A DNA stretch of 64,000 nucleotides from Yoonia sp. GPGPB17 (GCF_037892195.1 NZ_JATACI010000002.1:1488001-1552000), one strand, 5' to 3'. Shown: positions 1-10,428, counted from the stretch's first letter. The notes: generated from the sequence alone by a model not told the origin. Made by a program: numbers and translations.

Positions 1-2
1 GG

Positions 3-406
3 GCCAGCAACGACCGGTTGGAATGGATGCGCAGCGCGCGGTCCGACTATGAAATCGCGATTCCACTGTCCGAGGTTGAAAGCTTTGCGCGTGGCGACGG
101 CTACTACCGCGATCTGTCACCAGCCCTGCGCAGGCCCCAGCTTGCGAAATTCCGCGACTTGCATGCGCAGCTTTACCCGCGCTGCGGCTGCACCTCTTTG
201 ATCAACGCAAGCTTTACTCGGCTCCGGTTACCGTATTTGGCCCACTCCTTGCTGTGATTTACATTGGCCAAAATTATCTGGTCTTTCGCGATACCGAACG
301 GGTCGCCGCCATTACTGCGCATTTCGACGAACTCGTTCGTGCGGCCAGCGTCAGCCAGCGCGAGATCGGTGCCTACTTTGACGACCTTATCGCAAAGATT
401 GGCTAG
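3..406 (+). CDS. 3' part of an unidentified, possibly regulatory, protein; frameshifted
   Basis: The gene enters from the left edge, so its start is missing. Frame 3 codes to about base 180 and ends in a stop at 257. The coding signal continues in frame 2 from about base 182 to the TAG at 404-406, giving residues such as LRLHLFDQRKLYSAPVTVFG. One C appears to be missing near 178-184 (tacccgcgctgcgg read for tacccgcgcctgcgg). The protein resembles the ligand-sensing C-terminal half of Rhodobacteraceae helix-turn-helix regulators, but no DNA-binding domain is inside the window, so this is a guess. It converges on the carnitine operon with a 4-bp overlap, and a regulator would fit that position. 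No promoter or start can be assessed. Confidence 0.5.
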
Positions 407-1862
407 CCCCGCACGCCCACGGCTTTGCCAGCCCCCTCGGGCCTCGGCAGCGCTTTGTGCGCTTCGGCGACTTTTGCCAGTGTAGCGGCCAGATGTGGCG
501 CAGGCTCAGATGCCCGCCGGGTTTCTAGGCTGACATGGATCAGCATGTGCTCACCCGTCGCCAGTTCGCGATCACCTGCAAACATGCGATGAAAAAGATG
601 CATCTTCTTGCCTGCGCCGTTCAATACCTGCGTTTCCACGCGGATCACCGCGCCTGCATGCACTTCATCCAAGTGGCGGATATGTGTCTCGGCCGTGAAA
701 TAGCTGCCACCTGTCGCGATGTATTCCGCGTCACACCCCACCAGCAGCATCATGCGATCAGTGGCATCCCCGAAGGCTTGCAGATATCGCGCCTCGTTCA
801 TGTGCCCATTGTAGTCAGTCCAATCCAACGGCACCGCGCGTTCGACAGTCACAATCGGACGGCCCAGATCAGCGGGTAACCCGACCGCCCCTTCAACCCG
901 GCGATCCTGTTGGTTAAGCAGTTTGCCTGCCCCCCAATCCTGCGCTTTCAGCCCGCGCAGAATGGAAACCAGGTTGTCGTCTCGCGCGCGCTCCAGTTCG
1001 CGGATGCTATGATGGCCGGATTGCGCATCAGATTGATCCGCTACGGCGTCAATCAATTCATCTGTCAATTCAGGCACATCCATCAGTTTGGTCCACGGCC
1101 ATTCAAGACAAGGCCCGAATTGTTCGATAAAATGACGCATTCCTGCTTCCCCACCGGCGATACGGTAGGTCTCAAACAGGCCCATCTGCGCCCAGCGCAG
1201 GCCAAAGCCATAGCGGATCGCATTGTCGATTTCCTCGGTTGTGGCAATGCCATCCTTGATCAGCCAAAGCGCTTCGCGCCAAACCGCTTCAAAAAACGGT
1301 CGGCAATATGGGCGTCAATCTCGGCACGCACATGCAATGGGTGCATGCCGATGCTGGTCAGAATGTCCTTGGCGCGCGCAATAATTGCAGGTGCGGTTTT
1401 GGCACTCGGCACCAGCTCCACCAGCGGCAGCAGATAGACCGGGTTGAACGGATGGGTCACAACGATTTGCGCGGGGCGGGTCGCACAGCCGTGGAGTTCA
1501 GAGGGTTTGAAACCGCTTGTCGACGACCCGATCACAGCATCATGCGGACAGTGTTCCTGCAGCGTCTGATAAACCTTTCTTTTCAGTTCCAGACGTTCCG
1601 GGACACTTTCCTGAATCCATGCGACATCCGCCACGGCAGCAGACATTGTATCGTGAAAGCTCAGCTGGCCTTCTGCTGGCAGCGCCACATCCGACAAGCC
1701 CGGCAAAGACCGCCGCGCATTGTCGAGAACTTCAGAGATTTTGCGGGCGGCTTCTGGATCGGGGTCAAAAACCCGCACATCCCACCCCATCAGCAAGAAC
1801 CGCGCGGCCCAGCCGCCGCCAATCACGCCACCGCCGATAATGGCCGCTGTTTGTTTGGCCAT
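403..1862 (-). CDS. lcdH: L-carnitine dehydrogenase fused to a hotdog thioesterase; frameshifted
   Basis: About 486 aa once one missing base is restored. Residues 1 to about 320 are a 3-hydroxyacyl-CoA-dehydrogenase-type NAD(H) enzyme with the Rossmann motif GGGVIGGGWAARF near the N-terminus and the signature VVTHPFNPVYLLPLVE. The last 165 residues form a hotdog thioesterase domain (DWTDYNGHMNEARYL). This architecture is known for carnitine 3-dehydrogenase of Rhodobacteraceae and Rhizobiales: the first domain oxidises L-carnitine to 3-dehydrocarnitine and the second is thought to hydrolyse betainyl-CoA. The frame breaks in a run of six A (1291-1296, T on the coding strand); seven restores an uninterrupted product. 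It is last in an operon after BKACE, lipocalin and a lipoprotein. Start ATG at 1862 with a weak AAGAG. Confidence 0.85.
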
Positions 1863-1865
1863 CTC

Positions 1866-2114
1866 TTAACCTGCTGGTTTGTCGTCAGGGTGGTCAAATT
1901 CATCCGCTGGAACAGGTTCGCGGCGGATCGTCGGATCGCAGGCGACCATCGCGGTGTTGCTGTCGCGGATGATCAAACCACCGCGCGCGCGGCAAGATTC
2001 AAAGGACATGCGCCCGCCGATCACCATGAATTCACGCATACCACCACCGGCGTTCATCCCGCCACCTTCGCAAGCAGCCAGCGCTACAACACTGCCCAAA
2101 ATCAAACGTCTCAT
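1866..2114 (-). CDS. small putative lipoprotein
   Basis: An 82-aa product with a hydrophobic N-terminal signal ending in a lipobox-like ALAAC, followed by a glycine-rich linker and a short globular part rich in charged residues with two further cysteines (SFESC, VACDP). ATG 2114 is chosen because a GAGGAG ribosome site precedes it; an upstream TTG at 2120 is in frame but less likely. It starts 2 bases after the lipocalin stop and ends 3 bases before the carnitine dehydrogenase start, so it is co-transcribed with them. It is probably anchored in the envelope. I do not recognise a family, and its role in carnitine use is unknown. Confidence 0.6.
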   Translation of the reverse strand: MRRLILGSVVALAACEGGGMNAGGGMREFMVIGGRMSFESCRARGGLIIRDSNTAMVACDPTIRREPVPADEFDHPDDKPAG

Positions 2115-2116
2115 CG

Positions 2117-2644
2117 TCAAAACTCCTCAAGTCGGCTAAGATCATAGCCATTGAACTCCAAAACATCACGCGCCGCTTCCAGACGGTCGGCACGAATGTC
2201 AGGCGTGCGGTTCAATATCCACCCCGACCGTCCATTTGGGGCCCCGACAACCGCTGTGCGGTAATCTTCGTCCGTCCACAATACCCAATAATCGGCGGCA
2301 ACGAACGGGACAGACGGGAACCTGACCTTGAGCCGCCCGGGCCCGACGATTTCTGCGGTGCCCGCGATCCGTGAGGTCTCTCGTCCGGCGGTATCCCGAC
2401 AGATGTTCAGAACAGAAAGTAACCCATCGTCGCGCAATCCGTACTCTGCAGTTACACCGACGCAGCCCGCCTGAAATGGCACTGGATAGCGCGATACCTC
2501 ATGCCAAACGCCCAGATAGCGTTCCGGCGCGAATACCGCCTTTGAAGCGATTGGCGCGTCCGTGTCCCGGTACACGGAAAACAGGCCGCCGCTATCCTGC
2601 GCCGCACAGCCCGCAAGCAAGACGATCAGTGCCAGTGCCCTCAC
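2117..2644 (-). CDS. lipocalin family lipoprotein (Blc-like)
   Basis: A 175-aa protein with signal peptide and lipobox VLLAGC, then the lipocalin signature YLGVWHEVSRYPVPFQ near residues 43-58 and a late NRTPDI segment typical of bacterial Blc lipocalins. Lipocalins are eight-stranded barrels that bind small hydrophobic ligands, and Blc sits at the inner face of the outer membrane. The GTG start at 2644 overlaps the TGA of the BKACE gene (GTGA), which implies translational coupling. Its place between two carnitine-degradation enzymes is recurrent in this family of bacteria as far as I know, but a ligand or function in carnitine metabolism is inference only. Confidence 0.85.
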   Translation of the reverse strand: MRALALIVLLAGCAAQDSGGLFSVYRDTDAPIASKAVFAPERYLGVWHEVSRYPVPFQAGCVGVTAEYGLRDDGLLSVLNICRDTAGRETSRIAGTAEIVGPGRLKVRFPSVPFVAADYWVLWTDEDYRTAVVGAPNGRSGWILNRTPDIRADRLEAARDVLEFNGYDLSRLEEF

Positions 2645-3557
2645 TTGGACACCGGCGCGCGTTTTGTCAGACCCAGCTTTGCGCGCACCTCGGCGGGGCC
2701 GATAACCCTCGCACCAAGGTTTTCCACGATCCCTGCGGCCCGCTCAACCAGTTGTGCATTGGTCGCCAGAACGCCGCGATCCAGCATCAGGTTATCTTCC
2801 AGACCCACGCGCACATTGCCACCTGCCAGCACCGAAGCTGCAACATAGGGCATCTGACTGCGCCCCAGCCCAAAGGCCGAGAATGTCCAATCATCCGGCA
2901 CGTTATTCACCATCGCCATGAAGGTATTGAGATCATCCGGCGCGCCCCAAGGGACGCCCATGCAAAGCTGTACCAGTGCCGGGCTGTCGAGCACGCCATC
3001 TTTCACAAGCTGCTTTGCATACCACAAATGGCCAGTGTCGAAGGCTTCAATCTCCGGCTTGACCCCTAGGTCAGTCATCATCTGCCCCATCGCGATCAGC
3101 ATGCCGGGGGTGTTGGTCATGACGTAGTCGGCCTCGGCAAAATTCATTGTACCGCAATCGAGCGTGCAAATCTCGGGCAGACATGCGGCGACATGGGCGA
3201 CACGTTCTGTTGCGCCAACCATATCGGTACCAGCAACAGTGGGCAGCGGTACTTCGGTGCCGCCAAACACGATGTCGCCCCCCATGCCCGCTGTCAGGTT
3301 CAACACGACATCGACATCCGCATCGCGAATGCGGTCCGTGACTTCACGATAGAGCGCCAAATCACGCGATGGCACGCCGGTCTCGGGGTCCCGTACGTGA
3401 CAATGGACAACTGCGGCGCTTAAACCTTGGCGGCATCAATTGCGCTTTCGGCGATTTGCTGGGGCGAGCGGGGCACATGCGGGCTGCGATCCTGGGTTGA
3501 GCCAGATCCCGTTACAGCGCAAGTGATAAAGACCTCGCGGTTCATCTCAAGTGGCAT
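2641..3557 (-). CDS. BKACE-family 3-dehydrocarnitine cleavage enzyme; frameshifted
   Basis: About 305 aa after restoring one base. Beta-keto acid cleavage enzymes (former DUF849) use acetyl-CoA to split a beta-keto acid. Beside carnitine dehydrogenase the expected reaction is 3-dehydrocarnitine + acetyl-CoA to betainyl-CoA + acetoacetate. The metal-binding [10 protein letters not shown] motif and NLTAGMGG are visible, as is the C-terminal [12 protein letters not shown] motif. The reading frame breaks at about 3419-3424 (AAGGTTTAAGC on the coding strand) where one base is missing; the N-terminal 45 residues ([20 protein letters not shown]) lie before it. Start ATG 3557 has AGGGAG ten bases upstream. 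First gene of the carnitine operon. Confidence 0.85.
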
Positions 3558-3812
3558 TTGCGTTCTCCCTTCGCGTCTGCGGCGACATTTGCCGATATCA
3601 TGACACCACACAAGCCGGAATTCTTGACAAGCTCTGGGGCACAATGGCATCACCGTCCCTATGCACAGAACGCCACTTTCTCATGCGGTCTATTTTACCA
3701 GCGCCATATAGCGGCGGCTGGGCTTTTTTGATGACATCTTGAAACAACAGCCGCCCGCAAGGGTGATCTGTTTGCTGGGCGTCCTTGCGGGCCAATCGCA
3801 AGGACAAAAACG

Positions 3813-4277
3813 ATGCCAGACATCACACAAGTCACCCCAAAGGATATCCCGGACCTGCTGCGGATGATCCAAAAGCTTTGCGCCTTTCATGGTGATACCT
3901 GCCAGATGGGCCTGGCAGATACACAGGCAAAGTTCATCGGCGGTCCGCTGACCGGTTTGATCGCCCGCCAAGATGGTCGGGCCATAGGCTACGCCGTGCT
4001 GGAATGGCATTGGCGGCCAATGCATAACGGAGACCTTTTTGACATTGCCCATCTCTTTGTCGCAGAGCAGATGCGCGGCAAAGGGGTCGGCAAGGCATTG
4101 CTTATGGCATGTCGGACCTATGCAGAAGCAAAGGGTGCCCACCGGCTGGTGATAGGCACGTCACCCGTCAATCCGGGGGCCGCTGCCGCCTATCGCGCGA
4201 TGGGGCTGGACGAGATTACGACAGTGCCCGGGCCACGGTTTGAAATCACCTTGGGCGCCGCATGTAAGGTGGATTGA
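3813..4277 (+). CDS. GNAT family N-acetyltransferase
   Basis: A 154-aa single-domain protein with the GNAT acetyl-CoA pyrophosphate loop (VAEQMRGKGVGKALL, about residues 87-101) and a C-terminal half with GTSPVNPGAAAAYRAMG. It should transfer an acetyl group from acetyl-CoA to an amine; the substrate cannot be read from sequence. Start ATG 3813 follows AAGGAC. It stands alone, divergent from the carnitine operon, and its last codons and stop lie inside a perfect palindrome (4265-4288) that separates it from the convergent aldo/keto reductase gene. Confidence 0.85.
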   Translation: MPDITQVTPKDIPDLLRMIQKLCAFHGDTCQMGLADTQAKFIGGPLTGLIARQDGRAIGYAVLEWHWRPMHNGDLFDIAHLFVAEQMRGKGVGKALLMACRTYAEAKGAHRLVIGTSPVNPGAAAAYRAMGLDEITTVPGPRFEITLGAACKVD

Positions 4278-4288
4278 AATCCACCTTA
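4265..4288. repeat. REP-like palindrome, copy 1
   Basis: TAAGGTGGATT, a 2-base loop GA, and AATCCACCTTA form a perfect 11-bp stem. The arms match the palindrome at 52931-52952 and, less closely, that at 50110-50130. There is no T-tract, so it is not a standard terminator, though its place between convergent genes would suit a bidirectional one. The left arm supplies the last codons (K-V-D) and stop of the acetyltransferase gene. I read it as a REP element of the transposase-associated kind. Confidence 0.6.
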
Positions 4289-4289
4289 T

Positions 4290-5333
4290 CTAGTAGGGCA
4301 TTGGATTCTGCTTATGCACCGTATCGATCTCGGCGATCACATCATCTGACAGCACCACATCTTTGCCCGCCAATATCCGTGTCAATTGATCTGATGTCGT
4401 CGCACCAAAGATCGCAGATACGTCGAAAGGCCGGGTGCGTTGCCAGGCCATCGCCATATGTACCGGATTCAGCCCGTGTTTTGCGGCCAGATCAAGGTAG
4501 GCTTGCACCGCAGGCCAAAGCCGATCCGTCACGCGCCCACCCAGATCACCGTTGATCGACAGGCGGCTGCCTTCGGGCACCTGACCGTTCTGGTACTTGC
4601 CAGTCAGCAGACCACAAGCAAGCGGCGAAAACGACAGCAGCGTGACATCCTCATTCACCGCCATTTCTGCCATGTCAGTATCGTAGAGGCGGCACAACAG
4701 CGAGTACTCGTTCTGTACCGAGGCCATACGTGGCAACCCAGCAGCCCCGGCCTGATCAATCCATTTGGTCATGCCCCATGCGCTTTCGTTCGACATGCCA
4801 ATGGCGCAGATCTTACCGGCCTTGACCATGTCGCCCAGCGCCTCAAGCACGTCCATCATATGATCCATGGTCTGCTGACGGTCCTGACCCGAAGGGTCAT
4901 AGGTCCAATTCTGGCGGAACATGTAAGAACCCCGGATCGGCCAATGCATCTGGTAGAGATCAATCACATCCGTTTGCAGCCGCTTCAGCGATGTCTCTAC
5001 CGCCTCGCGGATCACTGCCCCATCATAGCCGCGCCCTTCACGGACCCAACCGGGGTTGTTGCCTGACACTTTGGTGGCCACCACAATCTCGTCCCGGCGC
5101 CCTGTTTTCGAAATCCAATTGCCAATCACCTGCTCGGACAGCCCGACGGTTTCGGCCCGAATCGGGTTCACCGGGTACATCTCGGCGGTATCAAGAAAGT
5201 TGATGCCCGCATCCAGCGACATATCAATCTGACGGTGGGCATCGTCCTCTGGTGTCTGGTTGCCAAAGGTCATCGTGCCCAAACACCATTCGCTGACCGT
5301 AATGTCGGTGCGGCCTAGGGGAAGTTGCTTCAT
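4290..5333 (-). CDS. aldo/keto reductase (Tas-like)
   Basis: A 347-aa NADP(H)-dependent oxidoreductase of the aldo/keto reductase family, subfamily like E. coli Tas/YghZ. The tetrad can be assigned: Asp and Tyr in FLDTAEMYP, Lys in VVATKV, His in LYQMHWP. The C-terminal cofactor loop IFGATTSDQL is present. ATG 5333 is chosen because the family begins directly with MKQLPLGRTDITVS; the open frame upstream codes nothing like the family. Substrate unknown. It is convergent with the acetyltransferase and divergent from the MFS transporter at 5466. Confidence 0.88.
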   Translation of the reverse strand: MKQLPLGRTDITVSEWCLGTMTFGNQTPEDDAHRQIDMSLDAGINFLDTAEMYPVNPIRAETVGLSEQVIGNWISKTGRRDEIVVATKVSGNNPGWVREGRGYDGAVIREAVETSLKRLQTDVIDLYQMHWPIRGSYMFRQNWTYDPSGQDRQQTMDHMMDVLEALGDMVKAGKICAIGMSNESAWGMTKWIDQAGAAGLPRMASVQNEYSLLCRLYDTDMAEMAVNEDVTLLSFSPLACGLLTGKYQNGQVPEGSRLSINGDLGGRVTDRLWPAVQAYLDLAAKHGLNPVHMAMAWQRTRPFDVSAIFGATTSDQLTRILAGKDVVLSDDVIAEIDTVHKQNPMPY

Positions 5334-5465
5334 CTCATCTGCCTCAAATTTTTGTTCGCGCCAGACCCTAATATGCCAGCGCCCAAGGACAAGGGCACAA
5401 AGACGACATTCGATTTGTCGATTATGGCCTAGCATCCCCGACGTGGCAGGCGCATAGGTCGGATC

Positions 5466-6688
5466 ATGCGCATGATCATTTCATTTGCGGCATTGTTTTT
5501 GTCGGTCGCTCTTTTGCAACTTTCCTCTGGCGGGGTTGGTCCTTTGGACGCGTTGACCGGTTTGAAGTTGGGGTTCTCGCAGTCTCAGGTCGGCTTTCTG
5601 GGGTCGGCGCATTTTGTAGGATTTTTCATTGGCTGTTGGTGGGCGCCTCGCCTGATGGGCGGTGTGGGACACAGCCGCGCCTTTGCAACCTTCACCGCAA
5701 TGGGGGCGATTGGGCTAGCCGCACATGTGGTCACGACAGACCCGTATCTGTGGGCCCTCTTTCGGATCGGGTCCGGTATCTGCGTTGCCGGGTGCTATAC
5801 GGTGATCGAGGCCTGGTTGCAGGCCAAGGTCACCAATGAAACACGCGGACGGGCCATGGCCAGCTACCGGATTGCAGACACAAGCGCATCCTTTGTTGCC
5901 CAGTTCATGATTGGCGCCCTGGCCAATCTGGAAACCTATATCGCATACAACATCCTGACGATCCTGTGCTGCGCGTCGCTGCTGCCGCTCGCGCTGACCC
6001 GGGTACCACAGCCCGAAACGCCCAAGGCAACCCGTCTCAGACCCGCCCTTGCCTGGGCCTGTTCACCACTGGCCGTTGCCGCCGTGCTGGTTGCAGCTCT
6101 ATCAAGTGCGTCGTTCCGTATGGTTGGCCCGATTTATGGTCAGGAAGTCGGCCTGACCGCCAATCAAATCGGTTCGTTTCTGGCTGCCTTCGTTGCGGGT
6201 GGTGCAATTGCGCAGTACCCTGTTGGCTGGCTGGCGGACAAATATGACCGCCGCTGGGTGATGATCTGGCTGTCTGTTGCCGCGATCCTGTCTTGCGGCT
6301 TTACCGTCACCACAGCGGGGAACGGAACAAGCGCGATCATGACGGCCTCTTTCGTTTTTGGCCTGACGACATTTCCAATCTATTCAGTTGCCACCGCACA
6401 CGCCCACGACTTTGCGACATCCGATCAGCGGGTCGAGCTTTCGGCCGCACTGATGTTCTTTTTGCGTTGGGTGCCATCGCGGCACCCTTCACAACCTCGA
6501 CGCTGATCGGGTTCTTCGGCCCCGCCGCACTCTTCTACTTCATCTCAATCGGGCATCTGCTTTTGGTGCTGTTCGGTCTGTGGCGTATGGGCGTGCGCAA
6601 AGCGCCCGATGATCGGACCCGCTACATCTATGCCCCACGGACCAGCTTTGGCATTGGGCGATTGCTGGGACGCAGCCGCGAGCACTAG
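5466..6688 (+). CDS. MFS transporter (YcaD-like); frameshifted
   Basis: About 407 aa over two frames. Twelve hydrophobic segments are expected; the first ([17 protein letters not shown]), the cytoplasmic loop [12 protein letters not shown] and the motif [20 protein letters not shown] are readable. It resembles the YcaD/MFS_1 group of small-molecule exporters with unknown substrate. Frame 1 ends at 6506 after [10 protein letters not shown], and translation continues in another frame with [19 protein letters not shown]. One T is missing from the run at 6459-6463 (ttctttttgcg). The 3' end overlaps the convergent outer-membrane gene by 4 bases. Confidence 0.8.
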
Positions 6689-7149
6689 AAGCTGTAAAGC
6701 ACCGCGATCCGTGTCGTGGTGACAGCTTCGGTAAAGGTGTTGTCCATGAAATCACGGATCAACTCGCCCCGCACGGTCAGGTTTGGCGAAACCTCGCGCT
6801 CTGCACCGAGCCCGGCATTGAAGCCACCTGTATTGTCATCTTCAAAGTAGTATTCGGTCACGCCACCCGCGACACGGAAAGTATAGTCAGCCCAATCGCG
6901 GCTCACCCAAACGCGCACACGGGCGGTATCGTAGTCATTGTCACCAGCAATACGCAGCCCATACTCGGCTTCCGCGCCAAGCGCGAAAAGCCCGGTATCA
7001 AAACCCAGTCCGGCAATCGCAGAGGTGACAGTTTGTGCATCGCCGGAATGTGGGAAGTGATAGTCCACCCCTGCTCCGACGTAGGCCTCTTGCGCAGATG
7101 CGGCAGAACCAAGTGTCGCGGCGATAACAAAAGGGATCAGGCGTTTCAT
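6685..7149 (-). CDS. small outer-membrane beta-barrel protein
   Basis: A 154-aa protein with a signal peptide ([19 protein letters not shown], cleavage after ASA) followed by alternating polar/hydrophobic strands ([34 protein letters not shown]) and a C-terminal phenylalanine (VLYSF), the usual signal for BAM-dependent outer-membrane insertion. About eight strands would fit. It probably belongs to the OmpW/OmpA-barrel-like group of porin-like proteins. It lies divergent from metG, with 135 bp between them. Confidence 0.75.
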   Translation of the reverse strand: MKRLIPFVIAATLGSAASAQEAYVGAGVDYHFPHSGDAQTVTSAIAGLGFDTGLFALGAEAEYGLRIAGDNDYDTARVRVWVSRDWADYTFRVAGGVTEYYFEDDNTGGFNAGLGAEREVSPNLTVRGELIRDFMDNTFTEAVTTTRIAVLYSF

Positions 7150-7284
7150 AGGGGTATCTCCTCAATGCATGGGGCGTTGTGCCAGATGTACCCCTGCATT
7201 GCCCGGAACGCCAGCCTGTCCGCAACATCTGGCATCTGGCAGCAACCCCCGCTAGATAGGCTGCAAATCTGCAAGGACATCGCT

Positions 7285-9006
7285 ATGGCCCGCCATCTGA
7301 TCACATCCGCCATTCCCTATATCAACGGGATCAAACATCTGGGAAATCTGGTAGGTAGCCAGTTGCCTGCGGACCTTTACGCCCGCTATCTGCGCCAGCG
7401 CGGGCATGAGGTTTTGTTCCTTTGCGCAACAGATGAACACGGCACGCCGGCTGAATTGGCCGCGGCCAAAGCAGGTAAGCCAGTGGCCGAATACTGCGCC
7501 GAAATGCACGCCGTGCAGTCCGAAATCGCAGATGGGTTCCGCTTGTCCTTTGATCACTTTGGCCGCTCCTCCAGTCCACAGAACCACAAGCTGACCCAGG
7601 CTTTTGCCACACGGCTCGCCGACCTTGGCTTGATCAAGGAAGTGACTGAGGAGCAGGTCTATTCGGTCGCGGATGGCCGCTTCTTGCCAGACCGCTACAT
7701 CGAAGGCACCTGCCCTAACTGCGGGTTTGAAAGCGCGCGTGGCGATCAGTGCGACAACTGCACAAAGCAGCTCGACCCGACGGATCTGATCAATCCACGT
7801 TCCACGATCTCTGGTTCAACCGAGTTGGAGGTGCGTGAAACCAAACACCTCTATCTGCGTCAATCCGAGCTAAAGGACGATCTGGCGACATGGATCGACA
7901 GCAAAAAGGATTGGCCGATTCTGACCACCTCGATCGCCAAAAAGTGGCTGACCGATGGTGACGGCTTACAGGACCGTGGCATCACCCGCGACCTGGACTG
8001 GGGGATCCCAGTTATGCAAGGTGACGATGTCTGGCCCGGTATGGACGGCAAGGTTTTCTACGTCTGGTTTGATGCCCCCATCGAATACATCGCCTGCGCG
8101 CAGGAATGGGAAGATGCGGGTAAGGGCACCGATTGGGCGCGCTGGTGGCGCACCGACAAGGGTGCAGACAACGTGACCTATACCCAGTTCATGGGCAAAG
8201 ATAACGTGCCGTTCCACACGCTGTCATTCCCGGCAACCATTCTGGGCAGTCAAGAACCTTGGAAACTGGTCGATTACATCAAATCGTTCAACTACCTCAA
8301 CTACGACGGTGGCCAGTTCAGCACCTCGCGCGGGCGCGGCGTATTCATGGATCAGGCGCTAGAGCTTTTGCCCGCAGACTATTGGCGTTGGTGGCTTTTA
8401 TCGCATGCGCCCGAGTCATCGGACGCGGAATTCACCTGGGAAAACTTCCAGACAGACGTTAACAAAGACTTGGCTGACGTATTGGGCAATTTTGTTAGCC
8501 GGATAACTAAGTTTTGCCGCTCCAAGTTCAGCGAAGCGGTGCCCGAGGGCGGCACCTATGGTCCCGCCGAAGAACAACTGATTGTCGACCTGACCACTCG
8601 CATTCGCACCTATGAAGGCCACATGGACGCGATGGAGGTGCGTAAGTCTGCCGCTGAACTCCGCGCAATCTGGGTGCTCGGCAATGAATATCTGCAAGCC
8701 AACGCGCCCTGGACGACCTTCAAGACCGATCCTGAGACCGCCGCAATGCAGGTGCGCCTCGCGCTCAATCTGATCCGCATCTATGCGGTGCTGTCAGCGG
8801 CCTTCATTCCCGACGCGTCCAAGACGATGATCGCAGCGATGCAGACCGGTGATGACAGTTGGCCCACCGATGTGGCGGCTGCCGTCGAAGTACTTCCGGC
8901 TGGCCACGCCTTTGCCGTGCCGGAAAACCTGTTCCGCAAGATCACCGATGAAGAGCGCGAAGGCTGGTCCACCCGTTTTGCTGGAACGCGCGGCACAGAG
9001 GAGTAA
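7285..9006 (+). CDS. metG: methionine--tRNA ligase
   Basis: A 573-aa class I aminoacyl-tRNA synthetase that charges tRNA-Met. The HIGH-equivalent is HLGN near residue 20 ([17 protein letters not shown]), a zinc-knuckle with two Cys pairs lies near residues 140-165 ([17 protein letters not shown]), and the KMSKS-equivalent is FSTSRGRG near residue 347, a variant usual in this MetRS subtype. The C-terminal tRNA-binding EMAP domain is absent, as in other short forms. ATG 7285 is chosen because the family begins [12 protein letters not shown]; upstream codons match nothing. It runs 4 bases into the neuA-like gene, so both may share a transcript. Confidence 0.97.
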   Translation: MARHLITSAIPYINGIKHLGNLVGSQLPADLYARYLRQRGHEVLFLCATDEHGTPAELAAAKAGKPVAEYCAEMHAVQSEIADGFRLSFDHFGRSSSPQNHKLTQAFATRLADLGLIKEVTEEQVYSVADGRFLPDRYIEGTCPNCGFESARGDQCDNCTKQLDPTDLINPRSTISGSTELEVRETKHLYLRQSELKDDLATWIDSKKDWPILTTSIAKKWLTDGDGLQDRGITRDLDWGIPVMQGDDVWPGMDGKVFYVWFDAPIEYIACAQEWEDAGKGTDWARWWRTDKGADNVTYTQFMGKDNVPFHTLSFPATILGSQEPWKLVDYIKSFNYLNYDGGQFSTSRGRGVFMDQALELLPADYWRWWLLSHAPESSDAEFTWENFQTDVNKDLADVLGNFVSRITKFCRSKFSEAVPEGGTYGPAEEQLIVDLTTRIRTYEGHMDAMEVRKSAAELRAIWVLGNEYLQANAPWTTFKTDPETAAMQVRLALNLIRIYAVLSAAFIPDASKTMIAAMQTGDDSWPTDVAAAVEVLPAGHAFAVPENLFRKITDEEREGWSTRFAGTRGTEE

Positions 9007-9010
9007 AGCC

Positions 9011-9724
9011 ATGATCATCGGTCATATCGGCGCCCGCGCGGGTAGCAAGGGCGTGCCAAACAAGAACTTCCGCATGCTGCATGGCAAGCCCCTGATTGAT
9101 TGGTCACTGGATCAACTCATCGCCTCTGACCGGGTGGATCATGTGGTGGTGTCCACGGACTCGCCCGAGATGTATGAACATGGTTTGAAGCGCGGATGCC
9201 TTGATATCGGATTGCGGTAAGCGGCTTTGGCGACGGATACGGCAGCGAAATGGGATGTCTGGCAGCACGCCCTCGGCGAGGTCGAAAAGCAGACCGGGCC
9301 CGCCGATGCTTTCCTAGATCTCGATTGCACCTCGCCTTTGCGGCTGCCAGAGGACATTGACGCGGGCCTCGACCTGTTCGCTGCAGAACAACCCGACATG
9401 GTCATGTCCTGCTGCGAGAGCCGCAAAAACCCGTACTTCAACATGCTGGAAACCGATGCCAATGGCGCGTTGCAGGTTTCAAAACCCCTGCCCCACGGTG
9501 TTGTCGCGCGCCAACAGGCACCAATGGTCTATGACCATGTCGGCCTGGTCTATGTGGTCAAGCCCTCTTACTTGCGCACCGCGTCCCGCCTGTTTGAGGG
9601 CCATGTAGTTCCACTAATTGTACCGAATGAACGTGGCCTTGATGTCGACAGCCCGTTTGACTGGGATGTGATCGCATACCTGCTTGGTAAGCAAATCGCA
9701 GACGGTGTACGCAACCCCGCCTAA
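9011..9724 (+). CDS. neuA: CMP-nonulosonate cytidylyltransferase-like (NeuA); in-frame stop
   Basis: About 237 codons interrupted by TAA at 9218-9220 (codon 70). The part before the stop holds the nucleotide-binding signature IGARAGSKGVPNKN and VVVSTDSPEMYEHGL; the part after it continues in the same frame with LATDTAAKWDVWQHAL, LDLDCTSPLR and DVDSPFDWDVI. This family activates N-acetylneuraminic, pseudaminic or legionaminic acid as the CMP-sugar for surface glycans. GAGGAG precedes ATG 9011, 4 bases after metG. The stop either inactivates the gene or is a sequence error. A neuB-like gene follows after a convergent phosphatase gene. Confidence 0.75.
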
Positions 9725-10428
9725 CGCCAGCCCTGCCATGGTTTCAAAGCCGCTTGCTTCGCGGCAAAGCTGGCGGTCAAAGCCTCGGGATCATATTCCG
9801 TCCTGATCCAATCCTTGATCCCTATCGGGCTTTCTGCGTTGCGCGCCTCATAGACGTCCAGAAAGTGGTCCAGTATCCCGGTCGCTGACCGGCGAATATG
9901 CAAGTAACGAAAGCTCAGTTGTTTGCGCGCCTCGGCGACGGTTTGGCCGTCTTGGGTGATCAGATAAAGCGCCGCAACCAAACCCGTGCGATCTGCACCT
10001 GATTTGCAATGCAGAAGGAAGGGGCGCTCCATTGTATCGAACGCCTCTATCACCTGGATCAACCGGTCGGTTTTGGGCGCGTTCCGTGCCGACATGTGCA
10101 CGGTTACAAGCGTCAGACCCAATTGCGCGCAACTTTCGACCTCGAAAAGGTAATGCGGCTGCTTGGCCACGCCGCGCAAGTTCAGCACGGTTTTGATCCC
10201 CATGGCCGCATAGGCCTCAAACCGTTTGTGATCGGGATGGTTTGAGCGATAAACACCGTCACTGACCTTTTCAAAGTTGTGCCAGAAGGTGCGCAATATC
10301 CCATGATCCAGCCAGCGCACATGCCGGTAAGATCGCTTGCGTTCGATTGGATCGGTAATGTCGTGCCCGAATGATTGGCGCAACTCACGTTCTTTGCGCT
10401 CCAGCGCGCTGAATATTTTGCGGATCAT
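9721..10428 (-). CDS. dual-specificity/tyrosine protein phosphatase
   Basis: A 235-aa protein with the cysteine-phosphatase active site HCKSGADRTG (CX5R) near residue 130 and upstream features of eukaryote-like DSP/PTP-like phosphatases (VYRSNHPDHKRFE, GIKTVLNLRG). It should dephosphorylate phosphotyrosine or a phosphorylated lipid/sugar. ATG 10428 (MIRKIFSALERKE) is preferred; an earlier ATG at 10524 would leave almost no room for the promoter of the divergent neuB gene. It sits antisense inside a glycan cluster, and tyrosine phosphatases often act on capsule export kinases, but no kinase is seen here. Confidence 0.8.
   Translation of the reverse strand: MIRKIFSALERKERELRQSFGHDITDPIERKRSYRHVRWLDHGILRTFWHNFEKVSDGVYRSNHPDHKRFEAYAAMGIKTVLNLRGVAKQPHYLFEVESCAQLGLTLVTVHMSARNAPKTDRLIQVIEAFDTMERPFLLHCKSGADRTGLVAALYLITQDGQTVAEARKQLSFRYLHIRRSATGILDHFLDVYEARNAESPIGIKDWIRTEYDPEALTASFAAKQAALKPWQGWR

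Noticed and set aside
6459-6463. Programmed ribosomal frameshifting as the reason for the broken frames
   Set aside because: The breaks are in unrelated genes, in both directions, at different runs, without stimulatory structures or conserved slippery heptamers; sequence error or mutation is simpler.
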